Source of the DNA: DASYYE01 sp035946955
GTDB taxonomy: Bacteria > Actinomycetota > Actinomycetes > Streptosporangiales > Streptosporangiaceae
NCBI GenBank assembly: GCA_035946955.1
Contig: DASYYE010000276.1
Coordinates: forward strand, 1 to 10,206
DNA: 10,206 nt
Direction of reading: 5' to 3'
Shown in pieces: positions 1 to 5,626 of the stretch; within the stretch, counting starts at the first letter, position 1; every line of letters starts with the position of its first letter. Under the pieces are notes generated by a model. It was not told where the DNA came from. It worked only from the letters and a program-made list of their open reading frames with translations, and searched no databases. The position numbers and the translations under genes are program-made.

Positions 1-6
1 AGGGAG
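1..6 (+). promoter_or_regulatory. Ribosome binding site of the DAC-like gene
   Basis: AGGGAG lies five bases before a GTG codon at 12-14. This fits a Shine-Dalgarno sequence and is the reason for choosing that start. Only 11 bases precede the start and no in-frame stop is visible in them, so an earlier start left of the window is not formally excluded. Confidence 0.6.
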
Positions 7-11
7 TTCAG

Positions 12-1355
12 GTGCGTGATGATCGCGATGACGTAGCGGCACTCACGGACAGCGTAATCAGGTGCTGGAACAAGCCGCATGGATCATTTTCATTCCAAAC
101 AACCGAACCGCCGCAAGGTGAGGTTTTATTCGAGCTGCTAAGGATCGCATTCCTAGCCAGCCTCACACGTGATGAGCAGCGCAGCACGAGATTTAGCATC
201 ATCTTCGGTTCAGAGTCAGAATGCGTCAAGATGGCGCCCGTGTTCCTTGAATTTGAAAACGCTCCAAAGTCTATCTGGCTTACAGAGCCTAAACCATATG
301 ACCCGGGTCAAATTCGTCGGCTAGCACCAGCGACAGACCCTGCTAGGGTTTTCATCGGGGTGGAGGTAGGTCCGGGGGGCGCTGGCCTGGGGATCTGGGG
401 CCTCTTGGACATCGGCGGATCGTGGTCAGGTTTCCTGCGCCATGAGCGCGACGCGGGATTTGTACCGCCTGATCTACTGGCCGTGTCATCTTCTAAACCC
501 GGTCAACTAACAGTCTCCCGGGGTGGTTGGGTCATCGCAGTCCTACGTCAAGGGCGCCAGACCGACGGCAGCGCGTCCAGCCCTCTGGAGCATGGACCAG
601 TCGCTGATTTCTTCAAGCCTTCGCAGATCGCCTGCTACGCCGAGGTGTGTTCGCGCCTAAATTGTGACCGGTACGGCGACGGGAATGATGACTTCCCCGC
701 TAGGTCATATCGGCACGTGATCGAGAGATTACTGTACCGCATAGAAGATCAGCATCATGGTGGAACCTTACTCCTTGTACCCGAATCGGCGATAGACACT
801 TCATTGCGTGAGAGTGCGGCCATAAAGTATGGCATAAGCGACGACCGCCTTTGGGTCTATCTCGTTATGGAACTCGCGTATCACCAAGAGTACTTCGACT
901 TGGATGCGCAGCTACGAGATAGGCCGATAGTTCACCGGCAGGACTACAGTGCGGTAAGCGTATTGGGATACCAGCGTGACGCGATTAAGTACAGGGTTGA
1001 TGACGCACTTTCATTCGCCGCCTCACTAGCTGCCATTGACGGTGCTGTTGTTATGTCCGATCGCCTAGCTATCATCGGATATGGGGCGGAGATAACACTA
1101 CGTGAGGACGACGTCACGTACATCCGATTGGCAGAAGACGTCTCAGGGGATAGGGGAGATCTAATTCCTATCGACTCATTCGGGACTCGGCACCGGTCGG
1201 CCTTTAGATTCTGTTGGAGGGTTCCAGATTCCCTCGCTTTCGTCCTGTCCATGGACGGAGGCGTACGTGCAGTCCGCAGGGTGGGCGATGATGTTGTGAT
1301 GTGGACGGACGTACTCGTTCGACAGCCCCTAACTGAGAGTTTCGAATCGCAGTGA
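12..1355 (+). CDS. Diadenylate cyclase-like (DAC/DisA_N) domain protein with N-terminal putative sensor region
   Basis: This is a 447-residue protein with a GTG start behind a good AGGGAG ribosome site. Residues about 320-435 look like a DAC (DisA_N) domain: AAIDGAVVM with the DGA motif at 343-345, then GTRHRSA at 391-397, then a strand-rich end (LAFVLSMDGGVRAV, 408-421). In known DAC enzymes the DGA aspartate coordinates metal and the RHR motif binds ATP phosphates while two ATP are condensed to c-di-AMP. Both motifs are intact, so activity is plausible but unproven. The DGA-to-RHR distance is about 48 residues, longer than in DisA or CdaA. The first roughly 300 residues match no DNA-binding or membrane module I recognise; they resemble the probable sensor regions (DACNV type) described in front of non-canonical DAC domains. 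There is no signal peptide or membrane segment, so it is likely cytosolic. GC is low for the window and there are TTA codons at 126, 729 and 768, which suggests acquisition and possible bldA-type control. The neighbouring tRNA fragment supports a mobile origin. Confidence 0.78.
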   Translation: MRDDRDDVAALTDSVIRCWNKPHGSFSFQTTEPPQGEVLFELLRIAFLASLTRDEQRSTRFSIIFGSESECVKMAPVFLEFENAPKSIWLTEPKPYDPGQIRRLAPATDPARVFIGVEVGPGGAGLGIWGLLDIGGSWSGFLRHERDAGFVPPDLLAVSSSKPGQLTVSRGGWVIAVLRQGRQTDGSASSPLEHGPVADFFKPSQIACYAEVCSRLNCDRYGDGNDDFPARSYRHVIERLLYRIEDQHHGGTLLLVPESAIDTSLRESAAIKYGISDDRLWVYLVMELAYHQEYFDLDAQLRDRPIVHRQDYSAVSVLGYQRDAIKYRVDDALSFAASLAAIDGAVVMSDRLAIIGYGAEITLREDDVTYIRLAEDVSGDRGDLIPIDSFGTRHRSAFRFCWRVPDSLAFVLSMDGGVRAVRRVGDDVVMWTDVLVRQPLTESFESQ

Positions 1356-1719
1356 GCAGCTGAACCAGCTCTGGCGGTTGCAACTTCTCCCAGGCTCTAG
1401 GCTCGGCACCGGGCGTGATCATCTGGTCCGTTGTGTGCCCGATCGGGCGGGGAACGAAGGAGAATCACGGTCACTCTCGGACACGTCACATGCCCGCTAA
1501 CCCGGGGTAGCCCTCGCTGGACGGCTGAGCCTACGATCTTTGCAAGCAAGCGATCTTTGCTGCCGCCGCGAACTAGGGCGGGTTGTAGCCAACCTTGAAG
1601 CCGAGACAGCGTGAAACGGGGCCGACGCACTGGAACGCTGTGAGATGGGCTGATGGATTCAGGTAGGTCAGAGGTGACAGGATGCGACAGCCTAGACGTC
1701 CAGGACGAGGGCCGACTTA
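1356..1719. other. Intergenic region at the element end
   Basis: No convincing gene is present; the short open frames here have no ribosome site or recognisable product. It holds a small inverted repeat just after the DAC-gene stop (AGCTG, 3-nt loop, CAGCT, about 1358-1370) that could be a weak terminator. It also holds a 10-bp direct repeat at 1534-1543 and 1551-1560. It ends at the tRNA fragment, so it is probably the non-coding attachment-proximal DNA of an integrative element. Confidence 0.5.
1534..1560. repeat. Pair of 10-bp direct repeats near the attachment site
   Basis: CGATCTTTGC occurs at 1534-1543 and again at 1551-1560, a 17-bp period with AAGCAAG between. The repeats lie about 160 bp from the tRNA fragment. 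Arm-type integrase sites or excisionase sites are often short direct repeats beside att cores, so that is one possible role. Chance repetition cannot be excluded. Confidence 0.4.
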
Positions 1720-1764
1720 CTCATAACCCAGAGGTCGCAGGTTCAAATCCTGCCCCCGCTACCA
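1720..1764 (+). other. 3' fragment of a CAT-anticodon tRNA (tRNA-Met type), presumed att site
   Basis: The 45 bases match tRNA positions 32-76 exactly in geometry: anticodon loop CTCATAA (anticodon CAT at 1722-1724), 3' anticodon strand CCCAG, five-base variable loop, perfect T stem GCAGG/CCTGC around TTCAAAT, seven-base acceptor strand CCCCGCT, discriminator A and encoded CCA. The upstream bases (ACTTA at 1715-1719) do not pair with CCCAG, and no acceptor 5' strand (AGCGGGG) or D arm lies upstream, so this is not a functional tRNA gene. Tyrosine integrases of actinomycete elements commonly recombine near the anticodon loop and leave such a 3' duplicate at the end distal to the intact tRNA. 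Given the fragment's orientation, the element would lie to the left. tRNA-Ile with a modified CAT anticodon is an alternative identity. No integrase is visible in this window. Confidence 0.82.
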
Positions 1765-1950
1765 GAAGTAGCAGGTCATCCCTGAAGGAGCGGGGCCGTG
1801 TCAAGGGGGAGTATCGGGCCCTTTGTTCCGGTTCTGGACGGGTTCTGGGCTGGCCAAATTGGGGCCGTCGCCGTTGGTGGCATGGGGCCTGGGGTGCCTG
1901 GTTTCCCGGTAGCTGCCATCTGGGAGTGAGCGGTCGGGCGGGGTCAAGGA

Positions 1951-1965
1951 CCGGGTGGAGCCCGG
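1951..1965 (-). terminator. Possible weak terminator hairpin after the minus-strand ORF
   Basis: CCGGG (1951-1955) and CCCGG (1961-1965) form a 5-bp stem with a 5-base loop, just beyond the 1987 stop of the minus-strand ORF. There is no T tract. It is a weak candidate only. Confidence 0.2.
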
Positions 1966-1986
1966 CCGCGCAGCAAAGCCGCGAAG

Positions 1987-3048
1987 TTAAGGGTCTGGCG
2001 CGGTTGTCGAGGGTGTCTTGGCTGCCAGTGTGCTGAGGGCGTAGGTGCCGAAGCCGGTGCGGGTGAAGAAGCCCAGCCGTGCCCATTCGCCGAGCTGGGT
2101 GAGCATGTTCCGGGGTTTGACGCCCAGAAGGATGGCGAGTTCGTGGCCGCTCCAGTCACGTGGGGGCTGGCCGGTGATGATGGCGGTGATCTGTTCCCGG
2201 CGGGTGGGCGGCCGGGGCTGGCGGGGCTGGCGGGTTGTGCTGCGGTCGTGGTGGGTTCTGCCGGGCTTGAGGTCGACGGGCGGGGTGCAGACCGTGAAAT
2301 ACTTCCCCGGCGACTCGGGGCCACCCATGGCGTCTTGGACGGTGAACGGGAAGCCAGCGAAGGCCGGGTCCCCACCCAGGCTGCCGCTGAAGAGCGGGTC
2401 GATCCGCTGGGTCAAGTCGATGGTGCGGCTGCTGGCCCCGGTGCTGCTCTGAACCGGGACCGCGGGGGCGGCGTAGATCGTCGCGTGCGGGAAGCGGCGG
2501 ACCAGCTCACCGTGCCACACCAGCACCGCCAGCTCGCCCACGGCGGCAGGGGCGTGGCTGCCGAGATCGCTGTCGGCGGGCCAGGCGGAGATGCTGGTGA
2601 TATCCGGTAGCGGGTTGCCGGTGGCGTCCCGGCGGTCCCAGAACCGCGCGAAAAACGTGGCGGTGTGCAGGGCTGGCACGCCGCGCCACAGCAGCTCGCG
2701 GCTCAGCTCGTGATTTGCCCCAGCCAGGATCGCCTCTATCACAGCCGTGTCGGCGCCGAGCACGGTGATCGCCTCATCAGGGAACGACGACAGTCCCGGG
2801 ATCAGCCACGGCAATGCGCCATCCCGGATGGTCTCAAAAAACGGCTGCGGGAAACTCGGGGTGAAGGCGAGCGGCTGCAGCGTGTCCCCACCCGCGGCAC
2901 CGAGGTCCCCGAGATCCCCTGGCAGGGACAGTCGCTGGGTGACACTCTTGGGCACCGTGACCTGCGGGTCGATTCCGTCGCGGACCGCGTTGGCTAGGCC
3001 GGAAACATCCACCGGTGGTGGCGCGGGTGACGCGCCCGTGGGGATCAC
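1987..3048 (-). CDS. Truncated large hypothetical protein fused to a C-terminal winged-helix-like segment (possible pseudogene)
   Basis: This 353-residue ORF starts with GTG, has no visible ribosome site, and stays open upstream to a stop at 3118-3120. Residues about 15-256 carry an actinobacterial signature I recall from much larger hypothetical proteins: a FPQPFF...LPWLIPGL stretch (67-86), NHELSRELLWRGVP (112-125), FFARFWDRR (132-140), ISAWPADSDLGSH (153-165) and VWHGELVRRFPHATIYA (177-193). Relatives as I remember them continue for hundreds of residues upstream, so the N-terminus appears lost. Residues 257-282 are a Pro/Arg/Gln linker (PRQPRQPRP) encoded by a short tandem repeat. Residues 283-340 (RREQITAIITGQ..WSGHELAILLGVKPRNMLTQLGEWARLGFF) look like a helix-turn-helix or winged helix. 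This could be a real chimera or an out-of-place fusion created by decay beside the IS remnant. Function unknown. Confidence 0.5.
   Translation of the reverse strand: MIPTGASPAPPPVDVSGLANAVRDGIDPQVTVPKSVTQRLSLPGDLGDLGAAGGDTLQPLAFTPSFPQPFFETIRDGALPWLIPGLSSFPDEAITVLGADTAVIEAILAGANHELSRELLWRGVPALHTATFFARFWDRRDATGNPLPDITSISAWPADSDLGSHAPAAVGELAVLVWHGELVRRFPHATIYAAPAVPVQSSTGASSRTIDLTQRIDPLFSGSLGGDPAFAGFPFTVQDAMGGPESPGKYFTVCTPPVDLKPGRTHHDRSTTRQPRQPRPPTRREQITAIITGQPPRDWSGHELAILLGVKPRNMLTQLGEWARLGFFTRTGFGTYALSTLAAKTPSTTAPDP
2210..2236. repeat. Short GC-rich tandem repeat in the ORF linker
   Basis: The unit GGGGCTGGC is repeated directly around 2215-2232. On the minus strand it encodes the PRQPRQPRP linker that joins the two parts of the chimeric ORF. 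Such low-complexity DNA could mark the fusion joint. Confidence 0.4.
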
Positions 3049-3086
3049 GGCGTTCAGGCGCGTTTGCGTGGCGGTCGCGACGGCGC

Positions 3087-3113
3087 GGGGTACGAGCGTA
3101 CTGCCCGTACCCC
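3087..3113. repeat. 8-bp inverted repeat
   Basis: GGGGTACG at 3087-3094 is the exact reverse complement of CGTACCCC at 3106-3113, with an 11-base loop. It lies at the broken upstream edge of the minus-strand ORF and just before the IS4 remnant. It could be a terminator-like hairpin or part of an old mobile-element end; nothing decides between these. Confidence 0.4.
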
Positions 3114-3124
3114 CGTGCTAGCCA

Positions 3125-3142
3125 GCCTCTCACCGGAGAGGC
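3125..3142. repeat. Perfect 7-bp hairpin
   Basis: GCCTCTC at 3125-3131 pairs perfectly with GAGAGGC at 3136-3142 around an ACCG tetraloop. It sits between the truncated minus-strand ORF and the transposase remnant, about 40 bases before the latter. No T tract follows on either strand. It may protect the transposase from outside transcription or simply be an element edge. Confidence 0.45.
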
Positions 3143-3179
3143 CCGCGCCCGAGCAGGGCGCACAAGAACCAGGGTCCCG

Positions 3180-3814
3180 TTGCAGGAGGAGTCTGTCATC
3201 ACGCGGACGGTCGTGACAGCGCCGGGGGGTGTTCGCGCCTGGTCATTTGGGCGAGTTGACCCAGGTTGTGGACTTCACGCTGGTGGATGCGGTGCTGGAG
3301 GAGACTGGGGCGCGGGAGAAGCGGCTGCGGCTGCTGCCGTCGCGGGTGGTGGTCTATTTCGTGCTCGCGCTGGCGTTGTTCGAGCAGTGTTCCTACCTGG
3401 TGGTGTGGGGCAAGCTGACAGCGGCGCTGGGCCCGCTTGCCCCGGCGTGCCCGGCTGCTTCGTCGCTGGCGCGGGCGACGCGGCGGCCACCCGGCCGGGC
3501 CTGGCCATGGAACGGATCAGCTTCACCGTCTTGCTCCAAGCCGCCACCGACCAAGTCACCACCGCCACCGGCTTGCTCCCAACCGAACCAGCCGCCCTGG
3601 TGAGACCGATCGGCCGCGCCGTCCTGGACAACCTGCTGCCCGCCAGACGCCGCCAGCGCGCCAAGGCCGCAGCCGCAAGAACCCGGCAAGCAAGTACGGG
3701 CCCAACGCCAGCCAGCACCCCCAGCAGGCACAGACCTACACCCTCAACATCCACATCCAGATCATGGAAACGGACTTGCACCCCGCCACCGTCAGTAAAC
3801 GAAACGGTGTTTGA
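3180..3814 (+). pseudogene. IS4-family transposase remnant, internally deleted and frameshifted
   Basis: Three frames must be joined to read this. The first residues (SVITRTVVTAPGGV, from about 3190) are in one frame. The frame then shifts in a run of six G at 3224-3229; removing one G joins it to FAPGHLGELTQVVDFTLVDA and LLPSRVVVYFVLALALFEQCSY...WGKLTAALG (3229 to about 3480), the typical IS4 transposase N-terminal domain. The sequence then jumps to the C-terminal part (AMERISFTVLLQAATDQV...RPIGRAVLDNLLPARRRQR, about 3500-3665). A further shift leads to RSRKNPASKYGPN...QTYTLNIHIQIME, ending at a TGA at 3812-3814. The whole DDE catalytic core expected between the two halves, several hundred residues in relatives, is missing, so no active enzyme is made. 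TTG at 3180 after an old start region is a guess. Terminal inverted repeats were not found. Confidence 0.8.
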
Positions 3815-3826
3815 CTGACAACTAGA

Positions 3827-3871
3827 TGTGACGACCTGGACACCCTCTTGACCGCACTGCACATGGAGCCG
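3827..3871 (+). pseudogene. Possible scrap of another transposase N-terminus
   Basis: The frame starting at 3827 reads CDDLDTLLTALHM, which resembles the N-terminal DDLDxLLTALYV of actinobacterial IS982-like transposases from memory. Similarity is lost after about 15 residues, and nothing else of such a gene is visible. The match is short and could be chance; the IS4 remnant just upstream makes decayed mobile DNA plausible. Confidence 0.25.
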
Positions 3872-4234
3872 GCGAACGGAGGATCCGCCCCGGTTGCCTC
3901 TCTGGCATCAGGCGCCGCACACTGTCTGGGCGGCCTGGCCAGTAGTTCGTCGTTGACTCATTTCGCTCGGCCCAGCCTCGGCTGACCCTCTGGTGGACCC
4001 GTCGCAAGCCTGTCCGCGGGAGACCGTACCCGCGCGTGACCGGGCATAGACAACGCTGACGGTCAGCAACTCGTTGGGGTCATGTCGGCGTGGGAGTTGA
4101 ACCCGATGCGCGCGACCCGCGGTTTGTGCCTTGCATGTCCACTAATGCCGACGAAGATGCTGGTCAGGGCGCAGCCGGTTGTGTCCGAGGACCGATCGGC
4201 CCATTCCCCACCGAGCCCTCTGCCCGTTCGTACT

Positions 4235-4257
4235 GGACATATGTCCCATCCGATGGG
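4235..4257. promoter_or_regulatory. Candidate operator: overlapping palindromes
   Basis: GGACATATGTCC at 4235-4246 is a perfect 12-bp palindrome. It overlaps a second inverted repeat, CCCAT (4245-4249) and ATGGG (4253-4257) around CCG. They lie about 170 bp before the oxygenase start. Palindromes of this size are typical binding sites for dimeric repressors such as TetR-type proteins; no such regulator gene is in this window. The regulatory role is inferred. Confidence 0.4.
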
Positions 4258-4401
4258 TGTCGGTGGGTTCGGTACACGTTGCCGTAACTGCCCACCTGGA
4301 TTCGGTCAGATGTCCGATGACTGGGGGGCCTGGCAAGCGCACTGTTGCAGGGCCAGTAGGCGCCGACAGCGCTGGTCGGGATCGCGCCGCACGTCAGCAG
4401 C

Positions 4402-4410
4402 AGGAGAAGG
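4402..4410 (+). promoter_or_regulatory. Ribosome binding site of the MpaB-like gene
   Basis: AGGAG at 4402-4406, within AGGAGAAGG, sits eight bases before the TTG at 4415-4417. It decides the TTG start over the longer frame beginning at 4082. Confidence 0.65.
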
Positions 4411-4414
4411 CAAT

Positions 4415-5470
4415 TTGACCAAACAGCTTGTTCCGCGGATCGCCACGTTGGCAACCGCTGTGCCCGGCCTCAGCTTCGGTCAGTCCGAGATGTTCGGGAA
4501 GTTCTTCAGGCACCTGTTCGAGGGGGTGCCATCCGCCGAGCCGGTCTTCTGGAACTCCGTAATAGAGGGCGCCGTGACCGCCGACGCTGTGCCTGCCGAT
4601 GCTGCCACCCCTGACACTGCCGTGACCGACCACGGCCTGTTCGGGCCGGGCTCGGTCACCTGGCGGATCATGAATGAGCCGGTGATGTGGGTGGGCGGGT
4701 TCCGCGCCCTCTACCTGCAGGCGCTGCACCCACGGGTGATGCACAGCACCTGGCAGAACACCGCGTTCACCGACCGGAAGAAGGCCTTCGGCCGGTTCCT
4801 GCGCACGATCGAGTTCGTCAGTGTCCGCACCTACGGGAGCACCGCCGACGCGCAGCGGGCCGGGCGGCGGGTCCGCAAGATCCACGCCTCGCTGCGCGGG
4901 ACCGACCCCGACGGCACGACGTTCCGGCTGGACGAGCCTGAGTTGCTGCTCTGGGTGCACTGCGCCGAGGTCGGCTCCTATGTCGACATCGCCAGGCGCA
5001 GCGGCGTGCCGGTGTCAGCGGCCGACCTGGACACGTTCGTGGCCGAGCAGCAGCGCAGCGCCGCGCTCGTCGGCCTTGATCCGGCCACTGTGCCCGGCTC
5101 ACGCGCCGAGCTCGACGCCTATTTCGCGGACATGCGGCCCAGGCTGCGGGCCGGCCCGGAGGCAAGGCAGGCGCTGCTCACCTTGTACAACCCGCCGGTC
5201 CCGCACTCGCTGCTCCCGCTGCGGGTGGCGCTGCCGCCATTCAGCGTGCTCGCGTTCGCCACCCTGCCGCGCTGGGCGCGCCGGATGTACGGCATCCCGG
5301 GCACCCCGGCGACCGATCTGGCGGCCACCGCGGCGCTGGGCGCGGCCCGCCGCGCCTCCACCGGCCTGGCCGGCCGCCTGATCTGCGAGCCTGCGCTGCG
5401 CCGGATCTTCTCTGCGGCCTGGAGCTACAAGGACAGCCGGACCTGCGGCGTCACAGCCGCCGTCGCGTGA
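4415..5470 (+). CDS. MpaB/DUF2236 family oxygenase (rubber-oxygenase-type haem protein)
   Basis: The chosen TTG start gives 351 residues; the 111 residues upstream in frame are rejected because they lack family resemblance. The family signature is clear: GLFGPGSVTWRIMNEPVMWVGGFRALYLQALHP (residues 74-106), then RTIEFVSVRTYG (130-141), AGRRVRKIHASLRGTD (149-164), LLLWVHCAEVGSYV (177-190) and LPRWARRMYG near 284-293. Conserved histidines at 105, 157 and 182 fit the haem-binding and active-site pattern of the MpaB/Lcp rubber oxygenase domain. Characterised relatives oxidatively cleave polyisoprenoid or prenyl chains (latex-clearing protein, MpaB), but the substrate here is unknown. There is no signal peptide, so it is probably cytosolic or membrane-associated. 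An Ala/Asp/Thr-rich stretch at about 52-72 (ADAVPADAATPDTAV) looks like an added linker. The gene converges on the propeller gene with 156 bp between stops. Confidence 0.85.
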   Translation: MTKQLVPRIATLATAVPGLSFGQSEMFGKFFRHLFEGVPSAEPVFWNSVIEGAVTADAVPADAATPDTAVTDHGLFGPGSVTWRIMNEPVMWVGGFRALYLQALHPRVMHSTWQNTAFTDRKKAFGRFLRTIEFVSVRTYGSTADAQRAGRRVRKIHASLRGTDPDGTTFRLDEPELLLWVHCAEVGSYVDIARRSGVPVSAADLDTFVAEQQRSAALVGLDPATVPGSRAELDAYFADMRPRLRAGPEARQALLTLYNPPVPHSLLPLRVALPPFSVLAFATLPRWARRMYGIPGTPATDLAATAALGAARRASTGLAGRLICEPALRRIFSAAWSYKDSRTCGVTAAVA

Positions 5471-5475
5471 GGGAC

Positions 5476-5543
5476 GCCGACGGCCGCCCGGGCCCGGAGA
5501 GCCGGTGATGGGCGCAGCCGCCGTGTTCGACCGGGCCGTCGGC
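5476..5543. terminator. Long inverted repeat between convergent genes, possible bidirectional terminator
   Basis: GCCGACGGCC at 5476-5485 is the exact reverse complement of GGCCGTCGGC at 5534-5543, with a 48-base GC-rich loop that itself contains the palindrome CCGGGCCCGG. It begins five bases after the oxygenase stop and lies before the end of the opposite gene. The position suits a two-way terminator. No T tract is present, so this is tentative. Confidence 0.4.
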
Positions 5544-5626
5544 TTCCGGCATGCCCGCCCTTCCCAACTGCCGCCCTGTGCCGTGCCAAAACTCACCGAT
5601 GGCCACTGACCAGCAACTTTCGTCGG

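Larger units (their letters stand above)
3872..4414. other. Intergenic region upstream of the MpaB-like oxygenase
   Basis: No supported gene. The open frame of the downstream oxygenase extends back to 4082, but the extra residues are low-complexity and unlike the family, and the ribosome site lies at 4402. The region holds a perfect 12-bp palindrome at 4235-4246 with an overlapping second inverted repeat, a likely regulatory zone. The left part (3872-4080) shows nothing recognisable. Confidence 0.45.

Noticed and set aside
1720..1764. A complete functional tRNA-Met gene
   Set aside because: The 5' half, D arm and pairing 5' anticodon strand are absent upstream.
1653..2036. Plus-strand open frame across the tRNA fragment
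   Set aside because: It reads through the tRNA remnant, has no ribosome site and resembles no family.
1721..2086. Minus-strand ORF ending in AGAGFEPATSGL
   Set aside because: The tail is the reverse complement of the tRNA 3' fragment and the stop is the anticodon region. This is a well-known source of spurious protein predictions.
3015..3818. Single 267-residue plus-strand protein
   Set aside because: It is a fortuitous frame that crosses the IS4 remnant; transposase similarity moves between three frames.
3275..3862. Minus-strand Ala/Pro-rich ORF over the IS4 remnant
   Set aside because: Antisense shadow of high-GC DNA with low-complexity composition and no motif.
4082..4414. Extended N-terminus of the MpaB-like gene
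   Set aside because: The 111 extra residues do not resemble the family, and a good ribosome site precedes the internal TTG at 4415.
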